This document shows, piece after piece, positions 25,787 through 35,545 of a DNA stretch of 64,000 nt. The stretch comes from Clostridia bacterium. GTDB lineage: Bacteria; Bacillota; Clostridia; Acetivibrionales; DSM-2933. A program made the position numbers and the translations under genes. Under the pieces are notes generated by a model. The model was not told the DNA's origin. It did no database searches and was given only the letters and a program-made list of their open reading frames with translations. The stretch lies in assembly GCA_026416815.1 (NCBI GenBank), contig JAOAEJ010000058.1, forward strand, positions 1 through 64,000, read 5' to 3'. Each line of letters starts with the position of its first letter. Within the stretch, counting starts at the first letter, position 1.

Positions 25787-27583
25787 ATGCAGATTTATAG
25801 AGCGCATGTCCTGGTTTGCGGTGGAACAGGATGTACATCGTCAAGCTCAGTAAAGATTATGCAAGAACTTGAAACTCAAATAGCCAACAATAAACTTGAA
25901 AACGAAGTTAAGGTTGTAAAGACAGGGTGCTTCGGTTTGTGTGCGGAAGGTCCTATATTGGTGGTTTATCCTGAGGGTTCCATGTACACAATGGTTCAGG
26001 TTTCGGATATAAAGGAAATAGTTGAAGAACATCTTCTTAAAGGAAGGCTTGTAAAGAGGCTTCTGGCAGGAAACAAAGAGTCTGAAAATATCACAAAATC
26101 TCTTGAAGGAGTAGACTTCTTCAGCAGACAGATGAGGATAGCATTAAGAAACTGTGGTGTTATAAATCCTGAAGTTGTTGAAGAATATATAGCATTTGAC
26201 GGTTATAAAGCTCTTGGAAAAGTTTTAACAGAAATGACTCCAGAGCAGGTTATTGATACAATGAAGAAATCCGGCCTCAGAGGAAGAGGGGGCGGTGGGT
26301 TCCCTACCGGTTTAAAGTGGGAGTTTGCTGCGAAACAAGTAGCAGATCAGAAGTATGTTTGTTGTAATGCCGACGAAGGTGACCCTGGAGCATTCATGGA
26401 CAGGTCAGTTCTTGAAGGTGACCCCCATTCATTAATCGAGGCTATGGCTATCGCAGGTTATGCTATAGGTTCAAACCAAGGTTATGTATATGTAAGGGCT
26501 GAGTACCCAATCGCTGTTAAGAGGTTGGAAATTGCTATAAACCAAGCTAGGGAATATGGCTTACTCGGTAAAAACATATTCGGAACAGACTTTGAGTTTG
26601 ACGTTGAAATAAGGCTTGGAGCGGGAGCGTTCGTATGTGGTGAGGAAACAGCTCTGATGACTTCTATCGAAGGTAACAGGGGTGAACCAAGACCAAGGCC
26701 TCCGTTCCCAGCTGTAAAAGGTTTGTGGCAGAAGCCTACAATACTCAACAATGTTGAAACCTACGCAAATATCCCTGTAATTATTCTTAAAGGTGCTGAG
26801 TGGTTCTCAAGCATTGGAACGGAAAAGAGTAAGGGAACAAAGGTTTTTGCTATCGGCGGTAAGATTAATAATACCGGACTTGTTGAAGTTCCTATGGGTA
26901 CAACCCTTAGAGAAGTTGTATTTGATATAGGTGGCGGTATACCAAAAGGTAAGCAATTTAAAGCGGCTCAGACAGGTGGACCTTCCGGCGGATGTATCCC
27001 TGCAAGCCACCTTGATACCCCTATTGACTATGATTCACTTATTCAGTTGGGTTCAATGATGGGTTCCGGTGGACTTATAGTTATGGATGAAGACACATGT
27101 ATGGTTGACATAGCTAAGTTCTTCCTTGAATTTACTGTTGATGAATCCTGTGGTAAATGTCCTCCATGCCGTATAGGTACCAAGAGAATGCTCGAAATAC
27201 TCGAGAGGATAACAGACGGCAAGGGTGAAGTAGGAGATATCGCGAAACTTGAAGTTCTTGCTAAAAACATCAAGGCATCTGCATTGTGCGGATTGGGACA
27301 GACAGCTCCAAACCCTGTACTCAGTACTTTACATTATTTTAAAGATGAGTATATGGCACACGTTAACGACAGGAAATGTCCTGCAGGTGTATGTAAATCA
27401 ATGATGCAGTATGTAATCAGTGCTGAAAAATGTAAGAGCTGTGGTATCTGTACGAAGGTATGTCCTGCTAACTGCATAAAGGGTGAAAAGAAAGTACCTT
27501 ATGTTATAGATCAGGATAAGTGTCTCAAGTGCGGTGCTTGTATGGAAAAATGTCCGTTTAAAGCTATATTTAAGAATGTATAA
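25787..27583 (+). CDS. hydB: NADH-dependent hydrogenase subunit HydB (NuoF family)
   Basis: The flavin- and NAD(H)-binding subunit. It has an N-terminal [2Fe-2S] domain (CGGTGCTSS ... GCFGLCAEGP, residues about 11-60), then the NuoF core with RGRGGGGFPTGLKWE (NADH and FMN site), the 4Fe-4S motif SCGKCPPCRIGTKR (about 461-474), and a C-terminal two-cluster ferredoxin (CKSCGICTKVCP and CLKCGACMEKCP). 598 residues is typical. The ribosome site is AAGGAGGG. With HydA and HydC it forms the complex that oxidises or reduces NADH together with ferredoxin. Confidence 0.95.
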   Translation: MQIYRAHVLVCGGTGCTSSSSVKIMQELETQIANNKLENEVKVVKTGCFGLCAEGPILVVYPEGSMYTMVQVSDIKEIVEEHLLKGRLVKRLLAGNKESENITKSLEGVDFFSRQMRIALRNCGVINPEVVEEYIAFDGYKALGKVLTEMTPEQVIDTMKKSGLRGRGGGGFPTGLKWEFAAKQVADQKYVCCNADEGDPGAFMDRSVLEGDPHSLIEAMAIAGYAIGSNQGYVYVRAEYPIAVKRLEIAINQAREYGLLGKNIFGTDFEFDVEIRLGAGAFVCGEETALMTSIEGNRGEPRPRPPFPAVKGLWQKPTILNNVETYANIPVIILKGAEWFSSIGTEKSKGTKVFAIGGKINNTGLVEVPMGTTLREVVFDIGGGIPKGKQFKAAQTGGPSGGCIPASHLDTPIDYDSLIQLGSMMGSGGLIVMDEDTCMVDIAKFFLEFTVDESCGKCPPCRIGTKRMLEILERITDGKGEVGDIAKLEVLAKNIKASALCGLGQTAPNPVLSTLHYFKDEYMAHVNDRKCPAGVCKSMMQYVISAEKCKSCGICTKVCPANCIKGEKKVPYVIDQDKCLKCGACMEKCPFKAIFKNV

Positions 27584-27604
27584 TGGAAGGGGAGTGTTAA
27601 GATA

Positions 27605-29359
27605 ATGGAAATGGTTAATATTACGATAGATAATAGGAAGCTAGAGGTTCCTAAAAACTATACCATTCTGGAAGCAGCAAAAGAAGCAAACATAGCTATA
27701 CCTACACTTTGCTTCCTTAAAGATATAAATGAAATAGGCGCATGTAGGATGTGTGTTGTTGAAGTGCAGGGAGCAAGAAGCTTACAGGCTGCGTGCGTGT
27801 ACCCTGTATCCGAAGGCCTTGTAATTAACACTAAGAGCCAGGCTGTAAGGGAAGCAAGAAAGGTTACTCTGGAACTCATTTTGTCAAACCACGACAAAAA
27901 GTGTCTTACTTGCGTAAGAAGCAGCAACTGTGAGCTCCAGCAATTAGCTGAAGACTTAAATGTTAAGGCTTTAAGATTTGAAGGTGAATCAGTCAATCAT
28001 CCGATTGATGATTTCTCTCCTTCAATTGTTAGAGATCCGAATAAATGTGTACTTTGCAGACGTTGTGTAAGTATGTGTAAGAATATACAAACAGTTTCTG
28101 TAATTGATACAAACGAAAGAGGATTTAAGACCATAGTTTCATCAGCGTTTAATAAATCCTTAAACGAAGTTCCATGTACTATGTGCGGACAGTGTATAAC
28201 TGTTTGTCCAGTAGGCGCTTTAAAAGAGAAAGATGATACTGAAAAGGTTTGGGAAGCCCTTGCAAACAAAGACCTTCATGTAGTGGTTCAGACTGCTCCT
28301 GCTGTTAGGGTTGCTCTTGGTGAAGAGTTCGGTATGCCGATCGGTTCAAGGGTAACAAGCAATATGATTGCTTCCTTAAGAAGACTTGGTTTTGCTAAGG
28401 TATTCGATACTGATACAGCTGCTGACCTCACAATCATGGAAGAAGGAACGGAGCTTATCAACAGGATTAAAAACGGAGGCAAGCTGCCTTTGATAACATC
28501 CTGCAGCCCTGGATGGATTAAGTTCTGCGAACACAACTATCCTGAGTTCCTCGAAAACCTTTCATCATGTAAGTCACCGCACGAAATGTTCGGTGCTGTG
28601 TTGAAATCCTACTATGCAGAGAAGATGGGAATAGATCCTGCTAAGATATTTGTTGTATCTATCATGCCATGTACTGCTAAAAAATACGAAGCTCAGAGAC
28701 CTGAACTTTCTGCAACAGGATATGCTGATGTAGATGTAGTATTGACAACAAGAGAGCTTGCACAAATGATTAAAGAAGCAGGTATAGACTTTACTGAACT
28801 TCCTGAAAGACACTTTGACGATCCTATGGGTGAAGCAACCGGTGCCGGCGTAATCTTCGGTGCTACCGGTGGTGTTATGGAAGCTGCATTAAGGACTGTA
28901 GCTGAAGTATTAAGCGGTAAATCAATTGATAATATAGAGTATGAAGCTGTTAGAGGCGTAGAAGGCATTAAGGAAGCTACTATTGAGCTTGAAGGTTTGA
29001 CTCTTAAAGCTGCTGTAGCTCACGGCCTTGGAAATGCAAGAAAGCTTCTTGAAAAGATAAAAGCTGGTGAAGCTGAGTACCACTTCATTGAAGTTATGGG
29101 TTGCCCTGGCGGATGTGTAAATGGTGGCGGACAGCCGATCCAACCTTCACAGGTTAGAAGCTGGGTTGATTTGAGAACTGAAAGGGCTAAGGCTATTTAT
29201 GAAGAGGACAGAGAGCTCCCTATCAGAAAGTCTCATGAAAATGAAAAGGTTAAGACTCTGTATGCTGAGTACTTTGAAGCTCCTGGAAGCCACAAGGCTC
29301 ATAAACTCTTGCATACTCACTATGTAGCAAGGGAAAACTACCCTGAAGATAAAGAATAA
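27605..29359 (+). CDS. hydA: [FeFe] hydrogenase catalytic subunit HydA
   Basis: The proton-reducing subunit. Order: an N-terminal [2Fe-2S] domain, the His-ligated 4Fe-4S motif (HDKKCLTCVRSSNC, about 97-110), two 4Fe-4S motifs (CVLCRRCVSMC, CTMCGQCITVCP), then the H-cluster domain with L1 TSCSPGW (about 298), L2 MPCTAKKYE (about 354) and L3 EVMGCPGGCVNGGGQP (about 496). A short small-subunit-like tail ends the chain. All H-cluster Cys residues are present. The start has GGGGAG 10 bases upstream; ATG 27611 is a possible alternative. No maturases (HydEFG) lie in the window. Confidence 0.97.
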   Translation: MEMVNITIDNRKLEVPKNYTILEAAKEANIAIPTLCFLKDINEIGACRMCVVEVQGARSLQAACVYPVSEGLVINTKSQAVREARKVTLELILSNHDKKCLTCVRSSNCELQQLAEDLNVKALRFEGESVNHPIDDFSPSIVRDPNKCVLCRRCVSMCKNIQTVSVIDTNERGFKTIVSSAFNKSLNEVPCTMCGQCITVCPVGALKEKDDTEKVWEALANKDLHVVVQTAPAVRVALGEEFGMPIGSRVTSNMIASLRRLGFAKVFDTDTAADLTIMEEGTELINRIKNGGKLPLITSCSPGWIKFCEHNYPEFLENLSSCKSPHEMFGAVLKSYYAEKMGIDPAKIFVVSIMPCTAKKYEAQRPELSATGYADVDVVLTTRELAQMIKEAGIDFTELPERHFDDPMGEATGAGVIFGATGGVMEAALRTVAEVLSGKSIDNIEYEAVRGVEGIKEATIELEGLTLKAAVAHGLGNARKLLEKIKAGEAEYHFIEVMGCPGGCVNGGGQPIQPSQVRSWVDLRTERAKAIYEEDRELPIRKSHENEKVKTLYAEYFEAPGSHKAHKLLHTHYVARENYPEDKE

Positions 29360-29372
29360 TTATTAATATAGC

Positions 29373-29410
29373 AATGAGGTCAGGTTTTAAACTTGGCCTC
29401 ATTTTATTTG
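29373..29410 (+). terminator. Intrinsic terminator of the hydrogenase operon
   Basis: AATGAGG and CCTCATT flank a short interrupted stem, followed by TTATTTG. Confidence 0.8.
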
Positions 29411-29460
29411 CTTATCATTAATAGAAAGACATTCTAGGATAGTTTGCAGGAGGTTTTGCT

Positions 29461-29856
29461 ATGCAAGAAATACATGTGGTGGGTGCTGCAATAAGGGATG
29501 GAAAGAAGTTGTTGGCCGCACAGCGTTCTGAGAAGATGAAAATGCCTTTAAAATGGGAGTTTGCCGGTGGCAAGGTAGAGTCAGGGGAGACTCACCGGCA
29601 AGCACTGGAAAGGGAGATTTTCGAAGAATTAGGGGTAGCGATTAAGGTTGGGAAGTTTATTGCCGATGGTTATTCCAAGGTAGGAGATAAAACGATTATA
29701 CTGCATGTATATGAGGCAAGCATTTTGGAGGGAGTACCGAGAGCAGCTGAGCATGCTCAATTAAAGTGGATAGATATTGTGGAAATACCCGAACTGGATT
29801 GGGCCGAGCCGGATATACCTGCATGCAAAGAGATTATTAAGATTTACGGTGATTAA
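29461..29856 (+). CDS. NUDIX hydrolase (MutT-like, probable 8-oxo-dGTP diphosphatase)
   Basis: 131 residues. The Nudix box is complete: GGKVESGE, seven residues, REIFEELGV (about 36-59). The N-terminus (VVGAAIRDGKKLLAAQR) and the early FAGG fit the MutT/YfhK-like subgroup that sanitises oxidised nucleotides, though substrate assignment in NUDIX proteins is uncertain. The ribosome site is AGGAGG. The lactate permease follows within 80 bases. Confidence 0.88.
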   Translation: MQEIHVVGAAIRDGKKLLAAQRSEKMKMPLKWEFAGGKVESGETHRQALEREIFEELGVAIKVGKFIADGYSKVGDKTIILHVYEASILEGVPRAAEHAQLKWIDIVEIPELDWAEPDIPACKEIIKIYGD

Positions 29857-29931
29857 TTTTATGTGTAGTAAACTCATGGAAGGGTAAATATAAGAGAAAG
29901 TTACATATGGATGACGAAAAGAGGGTTTACT

Positions 29932-31497
29932 ATGGATACAAACGTATATGAAGTTGTAAAAAAAGTTATGGCATTTATTCCTCTAATCTGGCTTCTTTTT
30001 AGTTTGGGGAAGATAAGGATGCCTGCATACCGAGCAGCTGCGATTGGACTTATCCTCACGCTGGCTATAGCATTGTTTGCCTTCAAAATGCCTGCTGTAC
30101 CCATTTTGCAGGCTTCTACAGAAGGTGTAATGCTGGCATTGTTTCCTATACTATGGGTAATCGTTTCCGCGCTTTTTGTATACAATATAACTGTGGCGAC
30201 AGGCGGTATGGAACAGATAAAACAAATGCTCTCCGGCCTTTCTCCCGACAGGAGGATTCAGAGTTTGGTGCTGGCCTTTGGCTTTGGTGGTTTCCTGGAA
30301 GCCGTAGCTGGCTTTGGAACTGCTGTTGCAATACCCGCGGGAATACTTGCTGCTATGGGGTTTAATCCACTTCTGGCAGCTACCATATGCCTTATAGCAA
30401 ATACAATTCCCGTAGCTTTTGGAGTGCTGGGTATACCAGTTGTGACCCTTGCCCAGGTGACTTCGCTCCCGGTAGGACCGCTTTCTGTATACACAGCTTT
30501 ACAGTTGGTTCCCTTTGTAGTCGTCCTGCCTATAGTATTGATAGCAGCAGTTACAGGCAGTATTAAAAATGTAAAAGGCGTTTTTGGAGTTTCTATTGCT
30601 TCGGGGACAGCCTTTGCACTGGCACAGACATTGACAACCATAAAAGTAGGCCCTGAGCTTGCAGCGGTAGCAGGCTCTCTTGCAACGCTGGCTGTAATAG
30701 TGATATGGGTAAAGCTATTTCCGGTAAAAAACATATGGTTATTTAAAGGTGAAAGTTTAGCTAATGCTTCTGGGATTTCAGGGATAACACCTTTAAAAGC
30801 AGCAGCAGCCTGGTCGCCGTATCTGTTAATACTGGCAATAATACTAATAACTAAGTTTGTTCCTTTCTTGAGCTTTTTGAATGAGTATCCTTTTGTCCTG
30901 CATAAACAGTTCTATTTTGGGCATGGAGGAAAAGCTCTTGCCTTTCAACTAGTAACAGGTGGTGGAACAGTACTTTTCATATCAGCTATTATTGGAGGAA
31001 TTATACAAGGGGCGTCCATCAAAAAGATATTTAACATATTGGTTCATACAGTAAAGCAAATGAGTAAAACCTTTGTTACTGTTATATCAATTGTGGTATT
31101 GGCAAAGGTCATGGGCTATAGTGGTATGGTGAATTCAATTGCTGCTTTTCTTGCGGCAGTCAGCGGAGGATTCTACCCATTTATAGCACCACTTATAGGA
31201 GCACTGGGGACGTTTCTTACAGGAAGTGATACATCATCAAATGTATTGTTTGGAAACCTGCAGAAGCAAACTGCCTTGCAGCTCAGTATAGACCCGGAAT
31301 GGCTTACTGCTGCTAACGCCAGTGGTGCAACAGCAGGGAAGATGATTTCACCCCAGAGCATATCCATAGCGACTGCTGCAACAGGGCTTTCGGGCAGTGA
31401 AGGAAAGATACTGGGTACTACAGTTAAATACTGTATTGTTTATGTGATTTTAATGGGGATTTTGATATATGCTTTTTCATTTAAAACATTTTTTTAA
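29932..31497 (+). CDS. lctP: L-lactate permease family transporter
   Basis: A polytopic membrane protein of 521 residues with about 12-14 hydrophobic segments. LctP family hallmarks are visible: FGFGGFLEAVAGFGTAVAIPAG, GALGTFLTGSDTSSNVLFG and the Gly/Ala-rich NASGATAGKMISPQSI near the C-terminus. It is expected to carry lactate or glycolate with protons. ATG 29932 has GAGGG at the right spacing; the earlier ATG 29911 lies before that site. No lactate dehydrogenase is adjacent. Confidence 0.92.
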   Translation: MDTNVYEVVKKVMAFIPLIWLLFSLGKIRMPAYRAAAIGLILTLAIALFAFKMPAVPILQASTEGVMLALFPILWVIVSALFVYNITVATGGMEQIKQMLSGLSPDRRIQSLVLAFGFGGFLEAVAGFGTAVAIPAGILAAMGFNPLLAATICLIANTIPVAFGVLGIPVVTLAQVTSLPVGPLSVYTALQLVPFVVVLPIVLIAAVTGSIKNVKGVFGVSIASGTAFALAQTLTTIKVGPELAAVAGSLATLAVIVIWVKLFPVKNIWLFKGESLANASGISGITPLKAAAAWSPYLLILAIILITKFVPFLSFLNEYPFVLHKQFYFGHGGKALAFQLVTGGGTVLFISAIIGGIIQGASIKKIFNILVHTVKQMSKTFVTVISIVVLAKVMGYSGMVNSIAAFLAAVSGGFYPFIAPLIGALGTFLTGSDTSSNVLFGNLQKQTALQLSIDPEWLTAANASGATAGKMISPQSISIATAATGLSGSEGKILGTTVKYCIVYVILMGILIYAFSFKTFF

Positions 31498-31512
31498 ATT
31501 ACCAAGGTTGTG

Positions 31513-31547
31513 AAAACACCTCTAAATAGCTATTTGGAGGTGTTTTG
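31513..31547. terminator. Bidirectional terminator between lctP and the VanY-like gene
   Basis: AAAACACCTC and GAGGTGTTTT with a further AAATAG/CTATTT inner stem give a long hairpin with T-runs on both strands. Confidence 0.92.
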
Positions 31548-31552
31548 CGAGA

Positions 31553-32623
31553 TTAATCTAATTTTTTTGTAACTATATATCCATTCCTGCTGTCTCCCGA
31601 AACATCGCAGATAGAAGTATCATCTGATACATTTACCTTATAGTGACTGACGAAGGAGATTTCATAGCTTGTCCCGGTGTAATCTATATATTTTAACGGG
31701 CTTATGATTTTTATATAATCAAGGTATTCCTCCAAGCAAAAATTGTTTTCATAAATAATTTGGGAATGGGGGAGGCCTGTGTATCTGAAATGCCACGATT
31801 CACCTATAATGCCTGTGATGTGTGTCTTATCCGCAAGGTATCTCAATATGAAGCCAAACTTCCAGGAATTTTCTTTGGCCCATTTTCCTGCAGGGGTTTG
31901 GGCGAAGGAAGCGTCCAGAGGGTCACTTTTTTTAAGCTTAAGTAGTTCTGAAGTAGTGAGGTCAATAGCAAGGCCAGTTTGATGTTCACTGGTTCCCGGT
32001 ACTGCGACTACTGTGGAGGCCTCTTTTAAAGCTTCCTTTTCTGGGTACATTTTTTTGAGCTGATTAACTTTCTTGGTGAAGAAGTAGTTTTGTTTTTTAT
32101 AAGACCTGTAGCCACTGGAAATAACTATGTCTTTTATACCGCTTTCCAAAGATGAATTATACATTTTTACCGCTGCATCCAGTACATGCCTTTTGAGCTG
32201 TGTATCGGTGTCTTTTGAAGGTATGAGGAAATTACTGCTATCAACTTTAAGGCTTTTTAGCTCATCGGGGATAAAGCCCGATGAGAGAGGATTCCACTTA
32301 TTTACCAGTAATAGGTCACCAGCTATGATATGGCTGGTTGATTCTATACGCTCTGTTGAATTGACTTGTATTTGAGCATTGGAAGAGTTATTTTTTTGTA
32401 TAGGCAATGGCGTAGGAGTGCTTTTTTCATCTGCAAGCATATCTACACCCGGTTCTATCGGGAGAGCTTCTGTAAGGCGACTTTCAGGGGCTGACTCGGG
32501 TATGTTGCTAAATACTAGTCTGTCCATAGCCGCATTGTTACTGACGATATATAGTTTTTGAAATGAAATAATCAGAACTATCAAAAATATAATTGACAAT
32601 AGTAACTTTTTTATGTTAATCAA
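31553..32623 (-). CDS. VanY-type D-alanyl-D-alanine carboxypeptidase, membrane-anchored
   Basis: A peptidase M15 family protein acting on cell-wall stem peptides outside the membrane. One N-terminal hydrophobic segment (residues 7-25) anchors it, and a Ser/Thr/Pro-rich stalk follows. The zinc-site residues are in SSGYRSYKKQ, SEHQTGLAIDLT (His and Asp ligands) and ESWHFRY (His ligand). The length of 356 is normal for a stalked form. No vancomycin-resistance genes are nearby, so a role in wall turnover or sporulation is more likely. Confidence 0.9.
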   Translation of the reverse strand: MINIKKLLLSIIFLIVLIISFQKLYIVSNNAAMDRLVFSNIPESAPESRLTEALPIEPGVDMLADEKSTPTPLPIQKNNSSNAQIQVNSTERIESTSHIIAGDLLLVNKWNPLSSGFIPDELKSLKVDSSNFLIPSKDTDTQLKRHVLDAAVKMYNSSLESGIKDIVISSGYRSYKKQNYFFTKKVNQLKKMYPEKEALKEASTVVAVPGTSEHQTGLAIDLTTSELLKLKKSDPLDASFAQTPAGKWAKENSWKFGFILRYLADKTHITGIIGESWHFRYTGLPHSQIIYENNFCLEEYLDYIKIISPLKYIDYTGTSYEISFVSHYKVNVSDDTSICDVSGDSRNGYIVTKKLD

Positions 32624-32851
32624 CTCCCGATGAGTTTATTTGTTTGAATAATTTAGTGGTTACAAAAAGGTATTATAGTATTAAAGCACTGCAAAAACAA
32701 TATTTTATGTGTTTTTTTGTTGAAAAATCAACTTTACTGTATATGGCTTATATAATAGGCTAAAAATTATTTAGCAGCACTCTATATTTGTTTTATACTG
32801 TATGAAATGGTAATATAGATATAATAAGTTAGCAGGAAAGGAACCAAAACA

Positions 32852-33574
32852 ATGATTAATATAAAAAATCTGTCAAAAAGCTATAATAAAGGATCGGTGA
32901 AGGCTGTAGACAATCTGAACCTACATGTCAACCCGGGAGAGATATTTGGATTTTTGGGTCCTAACGGTGCAGGAAAAACGACAACGATTAAGATGATGAT
33001 AGGACTATTGAATTCCGACAGCGGCAGTATCAGTATAAAGGGCTTTGATAATCAGAAACAGACCCTTGAGGCAAAAAGGAACATCGGATATGTGCCTGAT
33101 AACCCCGATGTCTTCGATAGACTGACAGGGATGGAATACTTGAACTTTATGGCAGATATATATCAAGTAGAGCCTGATGTCAGAAAAGAGCGAATAAAAA
33201 GCTTTCTAGAGATGTTCGGGTTGAACGACGCTGCTGGAGATTTGATAAAAAGCTATTCCCACGGTATGAAACAGAAAATTGTCCTAACAGGAGCACTGGT
33301 ACATGACCCTGCCCTATGGATTCTGGATGAGCCTCTGGTAGGGCTAGATCCAAAATCAGCCCATCAGCTTAAAGAGCTGATGAGAAAACACTGTGATAAA
33401 GGCAATACGGTATTTTTCTCTACACATGTTCTCGAAGTTGCTGAAAAAATTTGTGACAGGATAGGCATTATCAATCGAGGGAAGCTGGTTGCAATAGGCA
33501 CAATGGACGAACTAAGAAAGGGTGAGCAGGCAGGCTCCCTTGAAAATATATTTTTGGAGTTGACGGAACAATGA
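32852..33574 (+). CDS. ABC transporter ATP-binding protein
   Basis: A 240-residue ATPase. Walker A GPNGAGKTTT (about 38-47), a signature loop reading YSHGMKQK in place of LSGGQ (a variant seen in ABC-2 exporters), Walker B LWILDEPLVGLD and the switch His in STHVLE. The ribosome site is AGGAAAGGA. It overlaps its permease by four bases (ATGA), so the two subunits are coupled. The substrate is unknown. Confidence 0.93.
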   Translation: MINIKNLSKSYNKGSVKAVDNLNLHVNPGEIFGFLGPNGAGKTTTIKMMIGLLNSDSGSISIKGFDNQKQTLEAKRNIGYVPDNPDVFDRLTGMEYLNFMADIYQVEPDVRKERIKSFLEMFGLNDAAGDLIKSYSHGMKQKIVLTGALVHDPALWILDEPLVGLDPKSAHQLKELMRKHCDKGNTVFFSTHVLEVAEKICDRIGIINRGKLVAIGTMDELRKGEQAGSLENIFLELTEQ

Positions 33575-35247
33575 ACACATTTTTAACATTGTTAAAAACC
33601 AGCCTAAATGTCAATTTCGGCATTTCTGCTCTGAGGCATCGTTTTATAAAGCAAAAAAGGCGGCTTTGGGAGCCCGTTTTAATTGGAGTAAGCTTTGCTT
33701 TTGGTATAGGAACACTGATGGCTTTGACTAGTGCGTTTTTTATTGCGCTTCTTATTGCAGGGAAAAGCATGGGACAGCCGGAAATAGTGCTGGCAATGGG
33801 ATTTGTGTCAGCTCAACTTATTATACTTATGTTTGGGATTTTTTATATCATGGGAGCTTTCTATTTCTCCAAGGATATAGACATACTGGTGCCACTTCCC
33901 TTGAAGCCGTCGCATATAATTGCAAGTAAGTTTGTAATAGTAATGATCAATGAGTATCTTACCCTAGTACCTATATTACTGCCTGCTGTAATTATCTATG
34001 GAGCGGGTACGGGACAAGGGATTTTATACTGGATAAAGGCTTTGATACTCTGGCTTGCTACACCGGTCATTCCTCTTGCAATGGCAGGCCTTTTTGTAGT
34101 TATCCTTATGAGGTTTGTTAATATACGTAAGAGTAAAGACCTCCTCGCTTTTGTAGGAGGGTTTCTAGGAGTAATTGTGGCAGTAGGGACCAATTTCTTT
34201 TTTCAGAGAATGCCTAAGGGAAAAGAAGAGGAGTTTATTCAAAATTTCTTAAATACACAATCGGGTTTGGTTAAGACAGTTGGTCAGAAATTTCCGCCTG
34301 CATTATGGGCAACAAAGGGGCTGGCTGAAAATAGTCCGGAGGCGATAGGTTATTTTTTATTATTTATAGGCACATGTTTAGTTCTGCTTGCTGCTCTTTT
34401 GTGGCTTGCAAACCGAATTTTCTTTAAAAGCCTGCTGTCAGGACAGGAGGTTAACAGGAGAAGAAGGAGTGTTTCACAAAGGGAAATGGACGGGAAGTAT
34501 GGAAAGCGCCAAAGTCCTGTACTTGCATTGTTTTGGAAGGAATGGAAGCTGTTTTTCAGGACGCCTATATATGTAATGAATGGCTTGGTAGGTATGGTTA
34601 TGGCGCCATTCCTTATTATAATGCCTTATATAGCCAATAAAGAGGCAGGGGCGTATATGTTTGATATAATCAGTAATCCCCAATATACAGTACCTGTTAC
34701 TCTTGCAGGAGTGGGTGTACTGCTCCTTGTAACCAATATGAATATTGTGGCAAATACCTCGGTTTCCAGAGAGGGTAATATGTTTTGGGTGTCAAAACTG
34801 ATTCCTGTGCCAGCCAAACAGCAAATACTGGCGAAGGTATTGCATAGCATTGCAATAGTGCTTATTGGAATAGTAGTAACTGCAATTGTGCTGGCAGTTA
34901 TACTGAAGTATACGCCTATAAGGATTATTATAATAGTTTTTCTCGCAATTATAGGCTCTTTTTCAACTGTTGCTCTTAACCTAATGGTAGATGTACTCCG
35001 TCCAAAACTGGAGTGGACCAATCCACAGGAGGCTGTGAAAAGGAATATAAATGCCATATTAGGTATGTTAGCTTCTTTCGTAGCACTGGGCATATTTGCC
35101 GGAGTCGCAGCTATGATGGTCTTTATGGGTGCACCTGAGTGGTTGGTTTATACGGGGTTAGCTGTGATTATGGGAGCTGTTGCAGCTGCAGCATTGTTTG
35201 GGCTTTTAAAACTTTCGGAATGGAAATACAAAAAAATTGAGGTGTAG
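33571..35247 (+). CDS. ABC-2-like exporter permease
   Basis: 558 residues with about 12-14 hydrophobic segments in two groups separated by a basic loop (RRRRSVSQREMDGKYGKRQ, about residue 296). It is probably a fusion-length permease of the type that partners single ATPases in Firmicutes. It is co-translated with the ATPase at 32852. No drug- or bacteriocin-specific motif is visible, so cargo cannot be stated. Confidence 0.85.
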   Translation: MNTFLTLLKTSLNVNFGISALRHRFIKQKRRLWEPVLIGVSFAFGIGTLMALTSAFFIALLIAGKSMGQPEIVLAMGFVSAQLIILMFGIFYIMGAFYFSKDIDILVPLPLKPSHIIASKFVIVMINEYLTLVPILLPAVIIYGAGTGQGILYWIKALILWLATPVIPLAMAGLFVVILMRFVNIRKSKDLLAFVGGFLGVIVAVGTNFFFQRMPKGKEEEFIQNFLNTQSGLVKTVGQKFPPALWATKGLAENSPEAIGYFLLFIGTCLVLLAALLWLANRIFFKSLLSGQEVNRRRRSVSQREMDGKYGKRQSPVLALFWKEWKLFFRTPIYVMNGLVGMVMAPFLIIMPYIANKEAGAYMFDIISNPQYTVPVTLAGVGVLLLVTNMNIVANTSVSREGNMFWVSKLIPVPAKQQILAKVLHSIAIVLIGIVVTAIVLAVILKYTPIRIIIIVFLAIIGSFSTVALNLMVDVLRPKLEWTNPQEAVKRNINAILGMLASFVALGIFAGVAAMMVFMGAPEWLVYTGLAVIMGAVAAAALFGLLKLSEWKYKKIEV

Positions 35248-35275
35248 TATTATAAAAGTATAGATAATAAATAAA

Positions 35276-35312
35276 GCAATAGGTAAAATTGAAGGTTCAC
35301 CTATTGTTTTAT
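35276..35312 (+). terminator. Intrinsic terminator after the ABC exporter
   Basis: CAATAGGT (35277-35284) pairs with ACCTATTG (35299-35306), followed by TTTTATT. Confidence 0.85.
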
Positions 35313-35545
35313 TACGATTTAGGGTATTTCTACCGTTAGGTATGTAATGCTATATAATTTTCTTTCAAAATGTTTATCTCATCTCAAATTTGAAATGTAT
35401 TGATTTTATTTGTGAAGTTTCAAAGAAGGTTAATACGAGTGTTGAATACTATAAAAATGTTGTGTAAAATATTGTGTATCATAAGTAATGGTGGGGTGTG
35501 GTAGAACAGTTACCCTTCGGGAACTGAGGATCATGGAGGTTAGAG

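Noticed and set aside
29911-29931. Seven-codon N-terminal extension of lctP
   Set aside because: The better ribosome site (GAGGG) lies inside this stretch, favouring ATG 29932.
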